Source: Siphonodentalium dalli (Eukaryota; Mollusca; Scaphopoda; Gadilida; Siphonodentaliidae). Taken from it: a DNA stretch of 64,000 bases. Below are positions 22,908 through 35,500 of the stretch, piece after piece (position 1 is the stretch's first letter; each line of letters opens with the position of its first letter). The position numbers and the translations under genes were made by a program. The notes below the pieces were generated by a model, which was not told the DNA's origin, did not search any database, and saw nothing but the letters and a program-made list of their open reading frames with translations. The stretch covers positions 30,010,342 to 30,074,341 of the forward strand of contig CP136069.1 in NCBI GenBank assembly GCA_032622095.1, given 5' to 3'.

Positions 22908-23455
22908 AACAGTTACCAAATTATGAAAATTTCCTCACAAATATACTAATAGTAGAGTATTATGATAGTATGAATGCGATATACCCACAAAACACACTTT
23001 GTGTGAGCCGAGCATATGTTTATTTACAGCAAGTAAATAGTGAGCAATAAGCAAAACACTCAACAGTGGCAATATTTTTAAGAGAGTGATTCACTGTGAC
23101 CCATTCAACACTGAAATATTGAGATGCGATGATTTGCAAATGCCATACCGATATGTTGTAAACATCTTGGTGGCATTTCTAACCAAAGTTCCTTTAGTTG
23201 GATCTCCCCGGTGTTGAGCATTTTGCTTATCGCATACTCTTTACGTACTGTTTGTTTACTTTACATGTTGTTTGTTTACATAACACAGAGTAATAACATG
23301 ACAATAACATGCAATTTACGTGATATTTATCATTGGTATAAGAATAAAGTTTGTCTATAATATAATATTCTTTCTGTTTATGGTGATTTTAACGGATGTA
23401 ACTATTTTAACCACAATACCAATTGCCAACGCTAACCGTATCTTTAAGACATCTG
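22908..23455. mobile_element. Foldback element, right arm after the DIRS insertion
   Basis: Inverse of 14868-15360: AAGCAAAACACTCAACA, GAGTGATTCACTGT, ATTACGTGATATTTATCATTGG-like and the end ACCGTATCTTTAAG match the left arm in order. The small frame at 23320-23622 is not a gene. Confidence 0.7.
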
Positions 23456-24003
23456 AGGTAAACGGGACCTATCTAATAACGCTTCCTGGGTCGAATTACC
23501 CATATGTACAAATGTTCAGCTCCGATGGTGTTACTCGGGTAAAGAAGATTGGAAACAACTTGAAGTGTTTTGACATGCATTTTCTCAATTTCAAAGAACT
23601 TGTATGTACACCACATTGGTAGCCTTCCCTTCTGCTGCATGGATGAATATGTTTTGTGATGATCCAACCATCGAGCACCCAACGTAGAACTGGCCATGGG
23701 AGAAACACAGCGATATTAACCTCTTCGCTGCTATGACTTCCGTAACTATTACGGACGTAAAAGTGCACATCGCGTGCTATATGGTTCGTAGATACTACGG
23801 ACCTACTTCACCACACTAGCAGTCGGCCATTAATGATAACTAGATTGGTGCATCAGAATAACTATCTCAAAGTTTCTAACAGTGTATGATGTTCAAAGAT
23901 TGTGAACGATAATAGCCTTTCAACTGAGTCAGTTTTATGGTTCTAGAGATATTCCCATTATATTTTTCCACTAGCTCAGCACACGACGTCGTAGCATCAT
24001 TTA
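23456..24003. other. Non-coding stretch
   Basis: A TTAACCTCTTCGCTGCTATG motif near 23717 might be one end of a TTAA-type element. No gene recognised. Confidence 0.3.
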
Positions 24004-24141
24004 CAGTAATGCCCTAAATAATCGACTCCTTAACCACAGCAGAATTATGGGTAATTTTTCAGGATTTAGTCGGAAATATGGCTTGAAATGTCACCCATAA
24101 TTCTGCTGTGGTTAAGAAGTCGATTACTTTGGGCAATACTG
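24004..24141. mobile_element. Family A MITE, copy 2
   Basis: CAGTAATGCCCTAAATAATC at the left, GGGCAATACTG at the right, TA on both sides, palindromic. Forms the outer left arm of a larger inverted structure. Confidence 0.8.
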
Positions 24142-24365
24142 TAGTTTGGCTTGGTAGTAGGGCCCTGTGAATTGGGGATTTTCATTTCGAATCAAATCTC
24201 GAATCTAATTGGGAAGGGGCATGTCGACAAGGAGGAGAAGACTTCATATAATCCCTCAGGCTTGTTGTCTGATCTCATTTCCATACATTATCTCTTCTAT
24301 TTTGCGTACGTGTCATCTGTATATTATGTTATTTGTTTGGAAATAAAAATATGTTTGCACTGAGA

Positions 24366-24513
24366 ATGCACTGGCTTACAAGGTCAAGGTAAATATTGTT
24401 AAGCCATTGCATTCTCTTATATATGCGAGGCTCCCTTTTGGAGACTTGCATATTTAAGAGAATGTATTGGCACAGGGTTTTCGCAAACTTTCATGGAAGG
24501 GTTAATGTGTATG
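24366..24513. mobile_element. Family C hairpin MITE, partial copy
   Basis: Shares TGCATTCTCTTATATATGCG and its inverted arm, TTACAAGGTCAAGGTAAATA and TTTCATGGAAGGGTTAA with the fuller copies at 30721 and 46105. Confidence 0.65.
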
Positions 24514-24580
24514 ATCCATTAGAAACAGAAGAATATTTCTAAATGCCTCAGAAGTTAGTTTAAGAATGAAGCATTAGAAT

Positions 24581-24831
24581 CAAGCCTTGAAATAGGGTGT
24601 CTGTCATTTGCAGAATGAGGTCCCCAGAGGGTGAATTAGTGATGCTACCCCGCATAGCGGGCTAGCATCACCAAATTCACCCTCTGGGGACCTCATTTTG
24701 CTTACATCTCAGCAGAATGAGGTTCCCAGAGGGTGAATTTGGTGATGCTAGCCCGCTATGCGGGGTAGCATCACTAAATTCACCCTCTGGGGACCTCATT
24801 CTGCAAATGACAGACACTATTTCAAGGCTTG
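24581..24831. mobile_element. Family B double-hairpin MITE, copy 1
   Basis: Two hairpins of GGTCCCCAGAGGGTGAATT with its complement, themselves arranged as an inverted pair between CAAGCCTTGAAATAG and CTATTTCAAGGCTTG. A near-identical structure is at 31669-31922. Confidence 0.8.
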
Positions 24832-24944
24832 ATTAGAATGCATTAAGAGTCAGATCATGGCTATATCAATGTATTTCATTTTACCGGACACTCATTATAT
24901 TTTTCACATTTAAAGCAAGCCAGAGTTTAGTGTACCTGTCATTT

Positions 24945-25037
24945 GCAGAATTAGGTCCCCAGAGGGTGAATTTAATGATGCTATCCTGCAAAGTGAGCTA
25001 GCATCTCCAAATTCACCCTCTGGGGACCTCATTCTGC
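24945..25037. mobile_element. Family B hairpin, copy 2
   Basis: GGTCCCCAGAGGGTGAATTT and AAATTCACCCTCTGGGGACC around TGATGCTAxxCTGCAAAGTG. Confidence 0.8.
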
Positions 25038-25257
25038 ATGGCCTCATCTGCTATGGGAGACACAACTCAGATTGAAGTACCAAAATGGTGAATATTGTGA
25101 TGTACACCCATATTGGGAACCTCGATTATGCAATATGTTGTCTGCAAATTTGGGGATATAGAGAAACTAAACTGAAAAATAAATAGGATCTTTGTGAATA
25201 AGTTTCTATAGAAATTTGATAATAAAGAAACTTTCCAGAGAAGATAAGGCCTAAGCC

Positions 25258-25315
25258 AAATGAGGTCCCCAGAGGGCAAATTTAGAGATACGAGCCCTCT
25301 GGGGACCTCATTCTG
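25258..25315. mobile_element. Family B hairpin, short copy 3
   Basis: TGAGGTCCCCAGAGGGC pairs with GCCCTCTGGGGACCTCA around a short centre. Confidence 0.75.
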
Positions 25316-26152
25316 CAAATGACAGGCACACTAAACTCAGCCCTAGGGCCCTGCAAATCAATTCGATTCGGAATCGTTTGTCTGATTCGATTCGAAATCG
25401 GCTGTCCTGATTCAAATTTTATCGAATCTGTTCTCTCAGGTGCATTGACTGCAATACCATAGACTACATCTAGAGTACTTACAACATTGCTCTTGTGGTA
25501 AGAAACTTTGCAATACTAGCAAACACATGCACAGACAGATGACACATTTGCAAATGTGTCCACAAATAAGACTGCCAAGTTATTTAATTCATTATAATCT
25601 CACTAAGAATGATATAAACAAAACATGGCTCCTGGATTCCATGAGTTGAATGTCACAAGTCATGCATTCGGAAATTCTCACAAGTCTCTATCCCATATAC
25701 CGGTATAATGCCAAAGGTCAAGGAGTTCAGTGTGATTAAATTCAAATGGCAGATTTCAGTAGAACACTCGAGATCGATGAAGTTTGACGACAACAAAAGT
25801 TTGAAAGTACATTGTAAGAGTTACTCCCCATCCACCACTCATCGCATTCAATGATTCACATCCATCAGTATTTATTAGGAAAATGAGATGCATGTATATT
25901 GTGCAGAAGACACATTAATATTGTTAGGTAATATACAATTCATTCACAATCAGTTATTATAGGTTTTCAGTTCGTTACAGCTACCAATTTAAGTGTTTAA
26001 CGAACTGATCCACCTCTTCACTGTTGATACACTTGATATAATGATACAATTTGAGATTTGATGAGATTTCGAATCTCTTACCCAATTCGATTCGAGATTC
26101 GATTCGAAATGAAAATCCCCGATTCACAGGGCCCTACTACCAAGCCAAACTA

Positions 26153-26290
26153 CAGTATTGCCCTACGTAATTGACTCCTTAACCACAACACAATTATAGG
26201 TAACATTTCAAGCCATATTTCCGACTAAATCCTGAAAAGTTACCAATAATTCTGCTGTGGTTAAGGAGTCGATTATTTAGGGCATTACTG
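26153..26290. mobile_element. Family A MITE, copy 3
   Basis: CAGTATTGCCC at the left and GGGCATTACTG at the right, TA on both sides. Inverse partner of copy 2. Confidence 0.8.
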
Positions 26291-26401
26291 TATGGCCCAT
26301 GAATCCTGATGTGCACAAATTAGACCAATCTAAAGGCCTGCATCTCACACAGTACCGAAAGGGAGATAATATACCAACAACATAATTTGTAAATTATAAT
26401 A

Positions 26402-26407
26402 TTTAAT
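26402..26407 (-). terminator. Possible SCFD2 polyadenylation signal
   Basis: ATTAAA on the minus strand, about 30 bp past the stop codon. It is a common variant signal, but the area is AT-rich, so chance is likely. A real 3' UTR could run further into 26291-26436. Confidence 0.3.
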
Positions 26408-26436
26408 AAATAAATTAACATCGCAAAAACAAAACG

Positions 26437-26529
26437 TCACAAGTTTTCCAATGGATTTGTGTTGTTTTGGCAGAATATTGATGTGAGTATATCATCTGGC
26501 TTGACTAACTGTGTCGAACCAATCACAAC
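26437..26529 (-). CDS. SCFD2: SCFD2 exon 15, C-terminus (codons 647-676 and stop)
   Basis: Acceptor TTTTCCTCAG, then VVIGSTQLVKPDDIL, ten or so further residues and NPLENL before TGA. It fits the family C-terminus (VIVLSTRLLKPLNI and onward). Confidence 0.92.
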   Translation of the reverse strand, partial: VVIGSTQLVKPDDILTSIFCQNNTNPLENL

Positions 26530-29500
26530 CTGAGGAAAAGATAAAAATATAATGAATATGTTTGTCACAAATATCTTTAAACGTTACATGAATGGAGCTT
26601 CCAAAAATTTTGCGAAAAATAAATGAGCACTCCCACCACCACCCACCCAATCCCTTCTTTATATTTCTGATTCATATTTCTGATATTATCATGTTAACAC
26701 ATGGATAGTGTGTCAATATACTTTATGAATGCATGAATGTATGTTTTTGTAATTTCAAGTTAATATGTCATAAAATAAAATATAAAAAAAAAAAAAAAAG
26801 AATCTTTGCGAAAAACCCTGTGCCAATGCATTGTCTTATATATGTGACAAGATGATCTTCATTAGACGACTAATTAAGAAGGTGCCCCATTTGTGAATTT
26901 TCCAAAAAATATCAATTTCAAACTATCAATTTGAAAGAAAAAATAATTATCCCTTATAACCAATGTATGCTCTTTATCCTTAACAATATGAGAAGATATT
27001 TTCCAACTATGTAAAAAAGTGGTTTAAAAAAAAGAAGAGTTTTTTAGGTATGTAGATAGAGAGTTTGACCGGAAATATTTGCAAAAACTACTCTGAATTA
27101 TCCAGACTATGAACCCAACTAGGTTATGCGCTCAGTCTACCATCTGAAATCATCACTGTGTATGAAAATAAATCAAACATTTTTCACTGCATATTTCAGT
27201 TTTTTTTGGCAGCCATTTGCAGAACTGTTTTTTTGTGGAAAAAATCACCATAAAACTACATAATTTCTGAAAAGATAAACGAGTATTGAGTGTTTATGTC
27301 TGCCAGATTATTGAAAACATGGTTGAATAATATTTATGTTGTTTTGATCCTTCACACAATAAACAAATAGTTCTGCAAATATCTGCCAAAAACTAAAATA
27401 TGCAATGAAAATATTTGCTTTAATTTCTCGCAGACAGTCATAATTTCATATGGTAGACAGAGACCATACCATAGTTTGATTCGTAGTCTAGATATTGCAG
27501 TGTGTTTTTTAAAAAACATTTCTGTTAAACTCTCTATCGACCTACCTAAAAATATCTGGGTTTATTTTCTAAAACTTTGAACTTATTATCTGAACATTTC
27601 TATGGGATAATTACTCTTCAATGATGCTTTAGTACAGAAAGTAATATTAGGTGAGATATAACTGGTTAAACACCTACCTGTGTGTCTGGTTTGACATGTG
27701 ACAACACATCCTTGACCTGTTTGACCTCTGAGCTTGTAACGCCACCAATCACGAACATTATCAGCAGAGGATGGTCTGAGGGGTGTGGCTTACTGACATT
27801 CATGAACAAACTGGAAGATAAGAGTATATAACATACATGAATTTCAGGAGATGCCAAATCTGAATGGGCAACATAAAAGATTAGCATATAATGACAAACC
27901 ATCCAACCATCTACTATATATTTTGGAACTTCTGTCTGTGTGTGTGTGTTATAGACTAGAAAACTTCTTAACCGAATCAAATTTGGTATGTAGGCCTTCT
28001 TTGATACGAGAAACAACATGGGCGGGTCCAATTTCATGTGCGACCGTGTCATTGACCTCGGTCATATGCATGTTTCTTGACCTTGATGATCCAACTCGAG
28101 TTTGGTATGTAGGCCAAATTCAGGATTGTCTGGGTTGGATGGTCCTGTTCCACTCAGCATAGCTTGATAAGTAGATAAGTTAATCCTAACCTGAAGCCAG
28201 TTTTTAGCAGGTCCTTCAATCCGCCTGATTTAAACTCAAGGTCAGTTATCTCTGGCTTCTGTGAACTGAATATTTTCTCTATTATCTGTTGGAGTAATGG
28301 ACGGTGGCTTGCTGGTGATAATCCATCTGATGGCTCCAGGACAGACCTGCAGAATAAACAAGCCTGAGTTTAGTGTGCCTCTCATTTGCAGAATGAGGTC
28401 CCCAAAGGGTGCATTTAGTGATGCTATCCCTCATAGTGTGCTAGCATCACTAAATTCACCCTCTGGGGACCTCATTCTCCTTAGGCCTCATCTGCTATGG
28501 CAGACATAGACTCAGACTGAAGATCCCAAATGGTGAATATTGTGATGTACACCCATTGGGAACCTCGATTATGCAATGTGTCGTCTGAAAAAGAAATAGA
28601 ATCTATGTGAAGAAGTTTCTATAGAAATTTACCCTCCGGGAACTACATTCTGCTTTGGCCTCATCTTCTTCGAAAATTTCTTTATTATAAAATTTCTATG
28701 GAAACTTCTTCATATAGATTCTATTTATTTTTTAGATTAGTTTCCGTATATCCCCAAATTCACCCTCTGGGACCTCATTCTGCAAATGATAGGCACACTA
28801 AACTCAGGCTTGTTCTAAAATCATGTAAAATGTTGTATAACACCATGTATATGATTATGAAAGTTTACATTTTTTTAACAAATCTGATTTATATACAGGA
28901 TTACTGTGCACAGTTATTGGCAGACACCAATTCTATTTCCAGAGATAAATAGGTTTTTGTGTCTCCTGTCAAATTAGATTTTGGCAGATACGACATTTTA
29001 GAAGCCAATATGACGATATGTGCCTTTAAAGAGATGTCATTTTTACTTACGAGAACTGTTTCAAGTGGTTCCTAGCCTCACTAACAGCGAGGAGCTTGTC
29101 AAACATATCCTCCACGAGGGCCGTCACAATGCTCTGCGTTACTGTTTCACCAACTGAGAAAGATATAATATATTTGTACCCTAAATATGTATCTCCTAAT
29201 ACAGTAATGACCTAATTAATCAACTTCTTAACCACGGTAAAAAAGCCATATTTCCGACTAAATCCTGAAAAGTTACCTATAATTCTGCTGTGGTTAAGAA
29301 GTAGATTAATTAGGGCATTACTGTAAGTATCTTGAACACTGAACTATTGGTTCTATACATCATTCTCCGCATTCTTAGAAGAAATTTTGTTTTTAAATTG
29401 GTACGAACTATTTATTCGCGCACTTTAAATGCCTAGACTGCTTTCCCAATTCCCGATTTCAAATCGTCAACCTTAACACCGGCCATGTGACCCAGGAATA

Positions 29501-32500
29501 TCTTCAATGTTATTTCTTCAACCCATAAGATATAGTAATGCCCTAATTAATCGACTTCTTAACCACAGCAGAATTATGGGTCACTTTTCATGTTTTAGTC
29601 GGAAGTATGGCTTGTTGCCATTCATTGGAAAGCTCTCGCCGAGAGCTTTCCGATGAATGGCAACAAGCTATATTTCCGACTAAATCCTGAAAAGTTACCC
29701 ATAATTCTGATGTGGTTAAGAAGTTGATTAATTAGGGCATGACTGTAAGTCGTTATTTCATTCACTCTTTCATTAGACAATATGTCTAGTCATTGTTTTG
29801 CTCTGCGGTTTGGGAAACGCATTTCTTCAATGAACACCTATTGTGGAAGCAAAAATTCCATAAAATTTTTGAGAATAAAACAATGTCGCTTTTTAAAACT
29901 TTTTTCAAAGCATCACGCTCAGAATTATACTTTAGATTCTTGTAGAATTTTAAGCCCTGTACCAGACATTGTTTGCACTTGGTGACCTGTGGTTTCGACG
30001 GGTCAACTATGCGCCAGTTGGCATGAACATAATTTGGAAGTGTACAACATATTAAAATCAAATGTAGTCCATGAACAAGACTTATAATTTAAATAATTCT
30101 ATGAAAACTATATTAAACTAAAAACAAACTGCTGATGGGCGCCAGACTTAGGAACACAGTTGACATCACTGCTTCAGCTCCGAATGCAAACCCTATGTAC
30201 AGCTCAGCACATTTTCCAAACCTGTGTACCCTTCAGAACTTTTTTTTTAAGTGAGAGTGACCCCGTCAGCATAACTAACCTCTAAATTATACAAACCAGA
30301 TTCCTTGCCTTTCCATACCATAGATATTTTTGTCCCAGGAAGAAGTGACTTCGCTCTCATTTATGCATATTTAAAGTGTATTTACTGATAAGGTTCTTAC
30401 TCGCTATATCGGTTTATAAATGTGCTCCTGTTAGGGGGGTGTAAATAGAACTTCAACCATTGTATATATAAGAAAATGCACTGGCACAGGTCTTTAATGC
30501 TGCACCAGAGCAGCTCCTGCCATGAAAGGGTTAACACTCACCAATCTTCTTTGTTACTGGAGGCAGTGAATCTTTCTCTTTGAGAATCGTTGTGATGAGT
30601 GAATCCTGCATATGGGAAAGTTAAAACATGAAGCACAAAAATAAAAAATAACTGTTTTCAGGCAATTATATATGGAGAAATAAATTAGGTAAGCGAGTAT
30701 TTATATTTATTCCCAGGAATTTAACCCTTTTATGATGGAGCTGCGCTGGTGCAGCATTAAAGATCCTCTGCTAGTGTATTCTCTTATATATGCGAGTCTC
30801 CCATAGGGAGCTTCGTATATATAAGAGAATACACTGGTTACAAAGTCAAGATAAGTATTGTTAAGCCAATGTATTCTCTTATATATGCGAGGCTCCCTAT
30901 GGGAAACTCGCATATATAAGAGAATGCATTGGCACAGGGTTTTCACAAAATTTCAGGAAGCTCCAGTCATGGAAGGGCTAAAATTGACTGATCTATGGAA
31001 TCACTCTTCCCCAGAAAATTAAGATGCCTGACCACCAGCCCTCTTGAGTGATGTCATCTATATATATAAAATAGTAGGATCTGTCTTTCTGTTTGGATTT
31101 TTCTCCCAGACCCCTAGACCGATTTCAACCAAATTTGGTGAGGTGACTCGGGGATGCCCTGGCGGAGGTTATAATGGTATTAGTATTTCAAAATTTTGAT
31201 TTAAAAAATTAAATAACAAAAAAACAAATATGCTCACTATGGGCCTAATTCAGCACCAGGTGTACACTTTACAAATGATGAATTTTTTATTTTGTTGTTG
31301 TTAATTGAGCAAGTAATTTAATCTAAATAAACCCATATTCGAACCCAATCTGTATTTTGGGCTGAGAAACTCATATACCAAATTTTTTCTGATCAGAGTT
31401 ATCACACCATGCATAAAGCGTCTACGGGCAGACAGACATACAGACAGAAGGACGAACGACCAGTGGTCAATTCAGAAGTTGACACTATGTGTACCATACA
31501 TGAGAAGACAATTGGCTATCAAACCTACCTGAGTTTCTTTGGTGTCATCTTCTGTGATATCGAACTGGTCCCCAGACAAGGAGAAAAGCAGGACCAACAA
31601 GGATAATACTCCGTCCAATGTCAGTAACCTGTGAGAAAATCACAAAGGAAGATAACACCAAATGTCAGCAAGCCTTGAAATAGGGTGTCTGTCATTTGCA
31701 GAATGAGGTCCCCAGAGGGTGAATTTAGTGATGCTACCCCGCATAGCGGGCTAGCATCACCAAATTCACCCTCTGGGAACCTCATTCTGCTGAGGCGTAA
31801 GCAGAATGAGGTCCCCAGAGGGTGAATTTGGTGATGCTAGCCCACTATGCGGGGTAGCATCACTAAACTCACCCTCTGGGGACCTCATTCTGCAAATGAC
31901 AGACACCCTATTTCAAGGCTTGAATGTGAGTGACCTAACTCAACTCAGCTTGTATAACACTCCACACATGCATTACATAAAAAACATTGCTCAAGTTTAA
32001 AATAGTTATTTTAATACATTTTATATTCATATTAGCAACCTACATTAATGCCCTAAATAATCGACTCCTTAACCACATCAGAATTATGGGTAACTTTTCA
32101 GGATTTAGTCGGAAATATGGCTTGTTGCCATTCATCGGAAAGCTAGAGCTAAATCCTGAAAAGTTACCCATAATTCTGCTGTGGTTAAGGAGTCGATTAT
32201 TTAGGGCATTACTGTATGTCCAGCCTTGGGAATTGAGGAAAAGATGCCTAAGCAATATTTTTGCCCAGGTGGAAGAAATTCGCCTAGGCAAACACTGATT
32301 TTACCTAGGCAATTTTGCAACAAAATATTGCTTTTGGCAACAATATTGTCATTTCAAATCAATAATAAGCTTACAACCCAGGTATGCTATTTTATTATGA
32401 TTAGTTATTAAAGAAATTATACACAATACTGTATCTAACTCACTCTAATTACTGCCATCTAAATTCTTAGTTATTTTTGGCAACATACGTGTACAATTCC

Positions 32501-35500
32501 TCAACCATCTCCCAAACAGTGTCCTTGTAATAATGCCTCAGTGCTATTGTAGAACACTATTTATTACATGATCCTACCCTTATTCCATTCAATAAACCCA
32601 TTCTATAAATTGTGATACAGTGAAACCTCTCTAAACTGAACACCCTTCGGACAGGCCCTTCTGTTCGGTTTAGAGAGGTGTTCGGTTTACAGAAAATGGC
32701 AAAACCATCGGAATATATTGCCGCCGTGAGTAAGAGTTATCGAGACCCGAACACCTCATTACTGATTACTTAAACTTTATTCAATAAACTACAAATTAAA
32801 ACATAAATTGCAATAGATAAACATGCTATAATAACAAAAATAAATGTATGTATAGATAAACCAGGAAACACAGAAATGATACATTTTACTGTGATTCATG
32901 GTTTTTGACGGTAGATTTCAATTCTGAGCTATCGTTTTCCCGACGGCTCATTAATAAAACTGTGATGGTAACAATAAACCACAGTCCTGTACTTTTAGCG
33001 AATTAGTGTTTAGTTTGGACAATTGTTGTAAAAACAAAGAGTCCATTCCAGCACAATAGCTGATGTAAAAACAACGTGTCACTGCTCTTAATTACCTGTG
33101 AATTCACCATTGTTCAATCAGTTTGTGATATAAGCAAACATGTATCTATCTGTATCTGCAGGTGGTGCAGTGCAGTAACCAATTCTGGTTTAGGTGCATC
33201 TAATTAGACACCTGTTGTTTTAATCCATTTTAAAGCTTTGTCGATACAAAAGACCGCTAATTAAATTGGTACGCTTATTCAATAGTACGAAAGTACATTA
33301 CCTGTGTGCACGCGCGTCCGTCTGGTATCGCTTTCGGAATTTATTTAGAATAAGATTAAATATAAATACGGCAGTATCTTTTTATTCTCAGGCATTATAT
33401 TCATTTTAATTTGTAAATAAATTTGATTAATGTACCAAGAACACTTCGTCCGTTTGTAACTAACTGTTGTCACCGACGGTGATCGAGGTCACACACAGGT
33501 CAACTCAAAAGCGGAAACGTTCACATCATTACCTTTTAACTGATTGCGTTCGGTCTCCTCCATCACTTTAAGCGTTTGGAGGTAAACATTAGTGTATTTG
33601 TTCACTTTTGGACTAATAAAGCTGTCCAGTATTCGGAGTACAGAGGTTTCGGATTACAGAGGTAATAATTAGTGACAATGCACTTGGGTAAATTCCGGAC
33701 CGAACAATTCGTTTGGAATGGACAGGGGTTCGGATAGTAGAGGGTCCGGTTTGGAGAGGTTTCACGGTATTAAACGTTCGTTTAATAACAGGAAATAGTG
33801 CCAGGTGACCTCTGACGCAGTGTCGAGTCCAATATGACTTTTCTCCACAATCTGGATGAATAATATTATGATAACTTTATAATATTGGTCAATTCTGGAC
33901 TCTTTATATACGCCTTTCAGCTAGTGTTTAATTGGATGTTGTAAACTCTGAATTTGTAAACACTGTGTGAAATTAGCCATGCTGCGGAAAAGTTCCTAAG
34001 CTATTTTTAGCTATTGGGCGGGGTTTACTGGATCGCGCTGACAAGGAATTCCCCTAGCCTTGGGGAATCCATGTGACTATTGCCTGGTTGGTTACATTGC
34101 TTTACTGATGATATTGCAATTGGCTGGCAATTAGGTCAATTAGGTCCTTTGGCGAGGTCCAGACCTAATTTACTGGATGAGTTTTGTAAATCCGCTATAA
34201 ACTGGGGACGAGTTTTAGATTTTAATTATTACATGATCCAAAACCTCGACAAAACATACTTAAATCAACAAATGGGAAATGAAACTAACATCGGCTTCTA
34301 TAAGGCATGCGATGACGTTTCTCGTAACTACTACATTGCTCGGTAATATTCACTTTTGGATTTGGCATAATAGGGGTTGAAATATATTAAGAAGCCATGT
34401 TTTTCTTTTCGAAAACGAAAGTCGTTCACGGAAACGAAACTGAAAGTACATTATGTCGATCAAAGAAAAATGTTGGCGGTGATGTCACACTGCAGGTGTT
34501 GTCTTTGGAAGTTACTTATAGAGATGGTAATGCGACAAATAGCGGATTTCGTCAGACTCAGTACCTGAAGTGTCTGAGTATGATTTTAATGAGAACTGAG
34601 AGAATGAGTGTTATATTTATTTATCAAACAAGCACACTGACTGAGTACTCACTAACGAGTAGTTCCCTTAGGAAATGTTAAGAAAACAAGTTCAAGAAAC
34701 GGCCATCATTGAATAGCACTTGTATTATCTGTTCATCATTCGTCTGCTGATATTTCATGAACATCCCTCCAGAACAATAATGGGCCATTCCAATGTAAAG
34801 TTTTATAACTGAATGGGAGAATCCAATTCAGTAAAGAAAGTGTTAAAGTTAGTGTTGAAACGATTAATCGATTAGTCGAAATCGACGCGATTATTAAATT
34901 AGTCGATCCCGAAATATGCTAGTCGACTAGTCGAGAAAAAGCACTACCTAAGTGCTATCATGACAGAAGTGCCATTGCATGGCAATATTATCACGTAATC
35001 TGTAACAGTTAATACATATTAACTTCTTAGAGCTTATTGCATTGTCCCTTTAACCCTTTACCCAACAAACCGGCCAAAACCGGCCAAATAAAGCTTCAAC
35101 AGCCTAAAATATCTTCGGTCTGTCTCAATAAAACCATACAAATATGGATATCATTGGAACCGGCTCATTGACCACATTGTGATGGTTATAGTTATACCCT
35201 GTGCCAATGCATTCTCTTATATATGCGAGTCGACCATAGGTCGCCTCGCATATATAAGAGAATGCATTGGCCTAAAAAAAAAAAAATTTAACACTTTTTA
35301 CCATTTTTTCTTACATTCTTTAACAATTTTATAATTTTTAATGTGTTAAGCCAATGCATTCTCTTATATATGCGAGGCGACCTATGGTGTGATTCTTTAA
35401 CAATTTTATAATTTTTAATGCGTTAAGCCAATGCATTCTCTTATATATGCGAGGCGACCTATGGTCGACTCGCATATATAAGAGAATGCATTGGCACAGG

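Larger units (their letters stand above)
24142..26152. mobile_element. Inverted-repeat element with CAGGGCCCT ends
   Basis: GTTTGGCTTGGTAGTAGGGC then CCTGTGAATTGGGGATTTTC at the left is mirrored at 26085-26150. The interior holds family B and C hairpins and GATTCGATTCG-rich stretches. The inverted arms continue outward into the family A copies at 24004-24141 and 26153-26290. No transposase frame. Confidence 0.6.

Noticed and set aside
23320-23622. 100-codon frame with a hydrophobic start (signal-peptide-like)
   Set aside because: Lies inside the foldback arm shared with 14868-15360 and 59824-60216, so it is repeat sequence.
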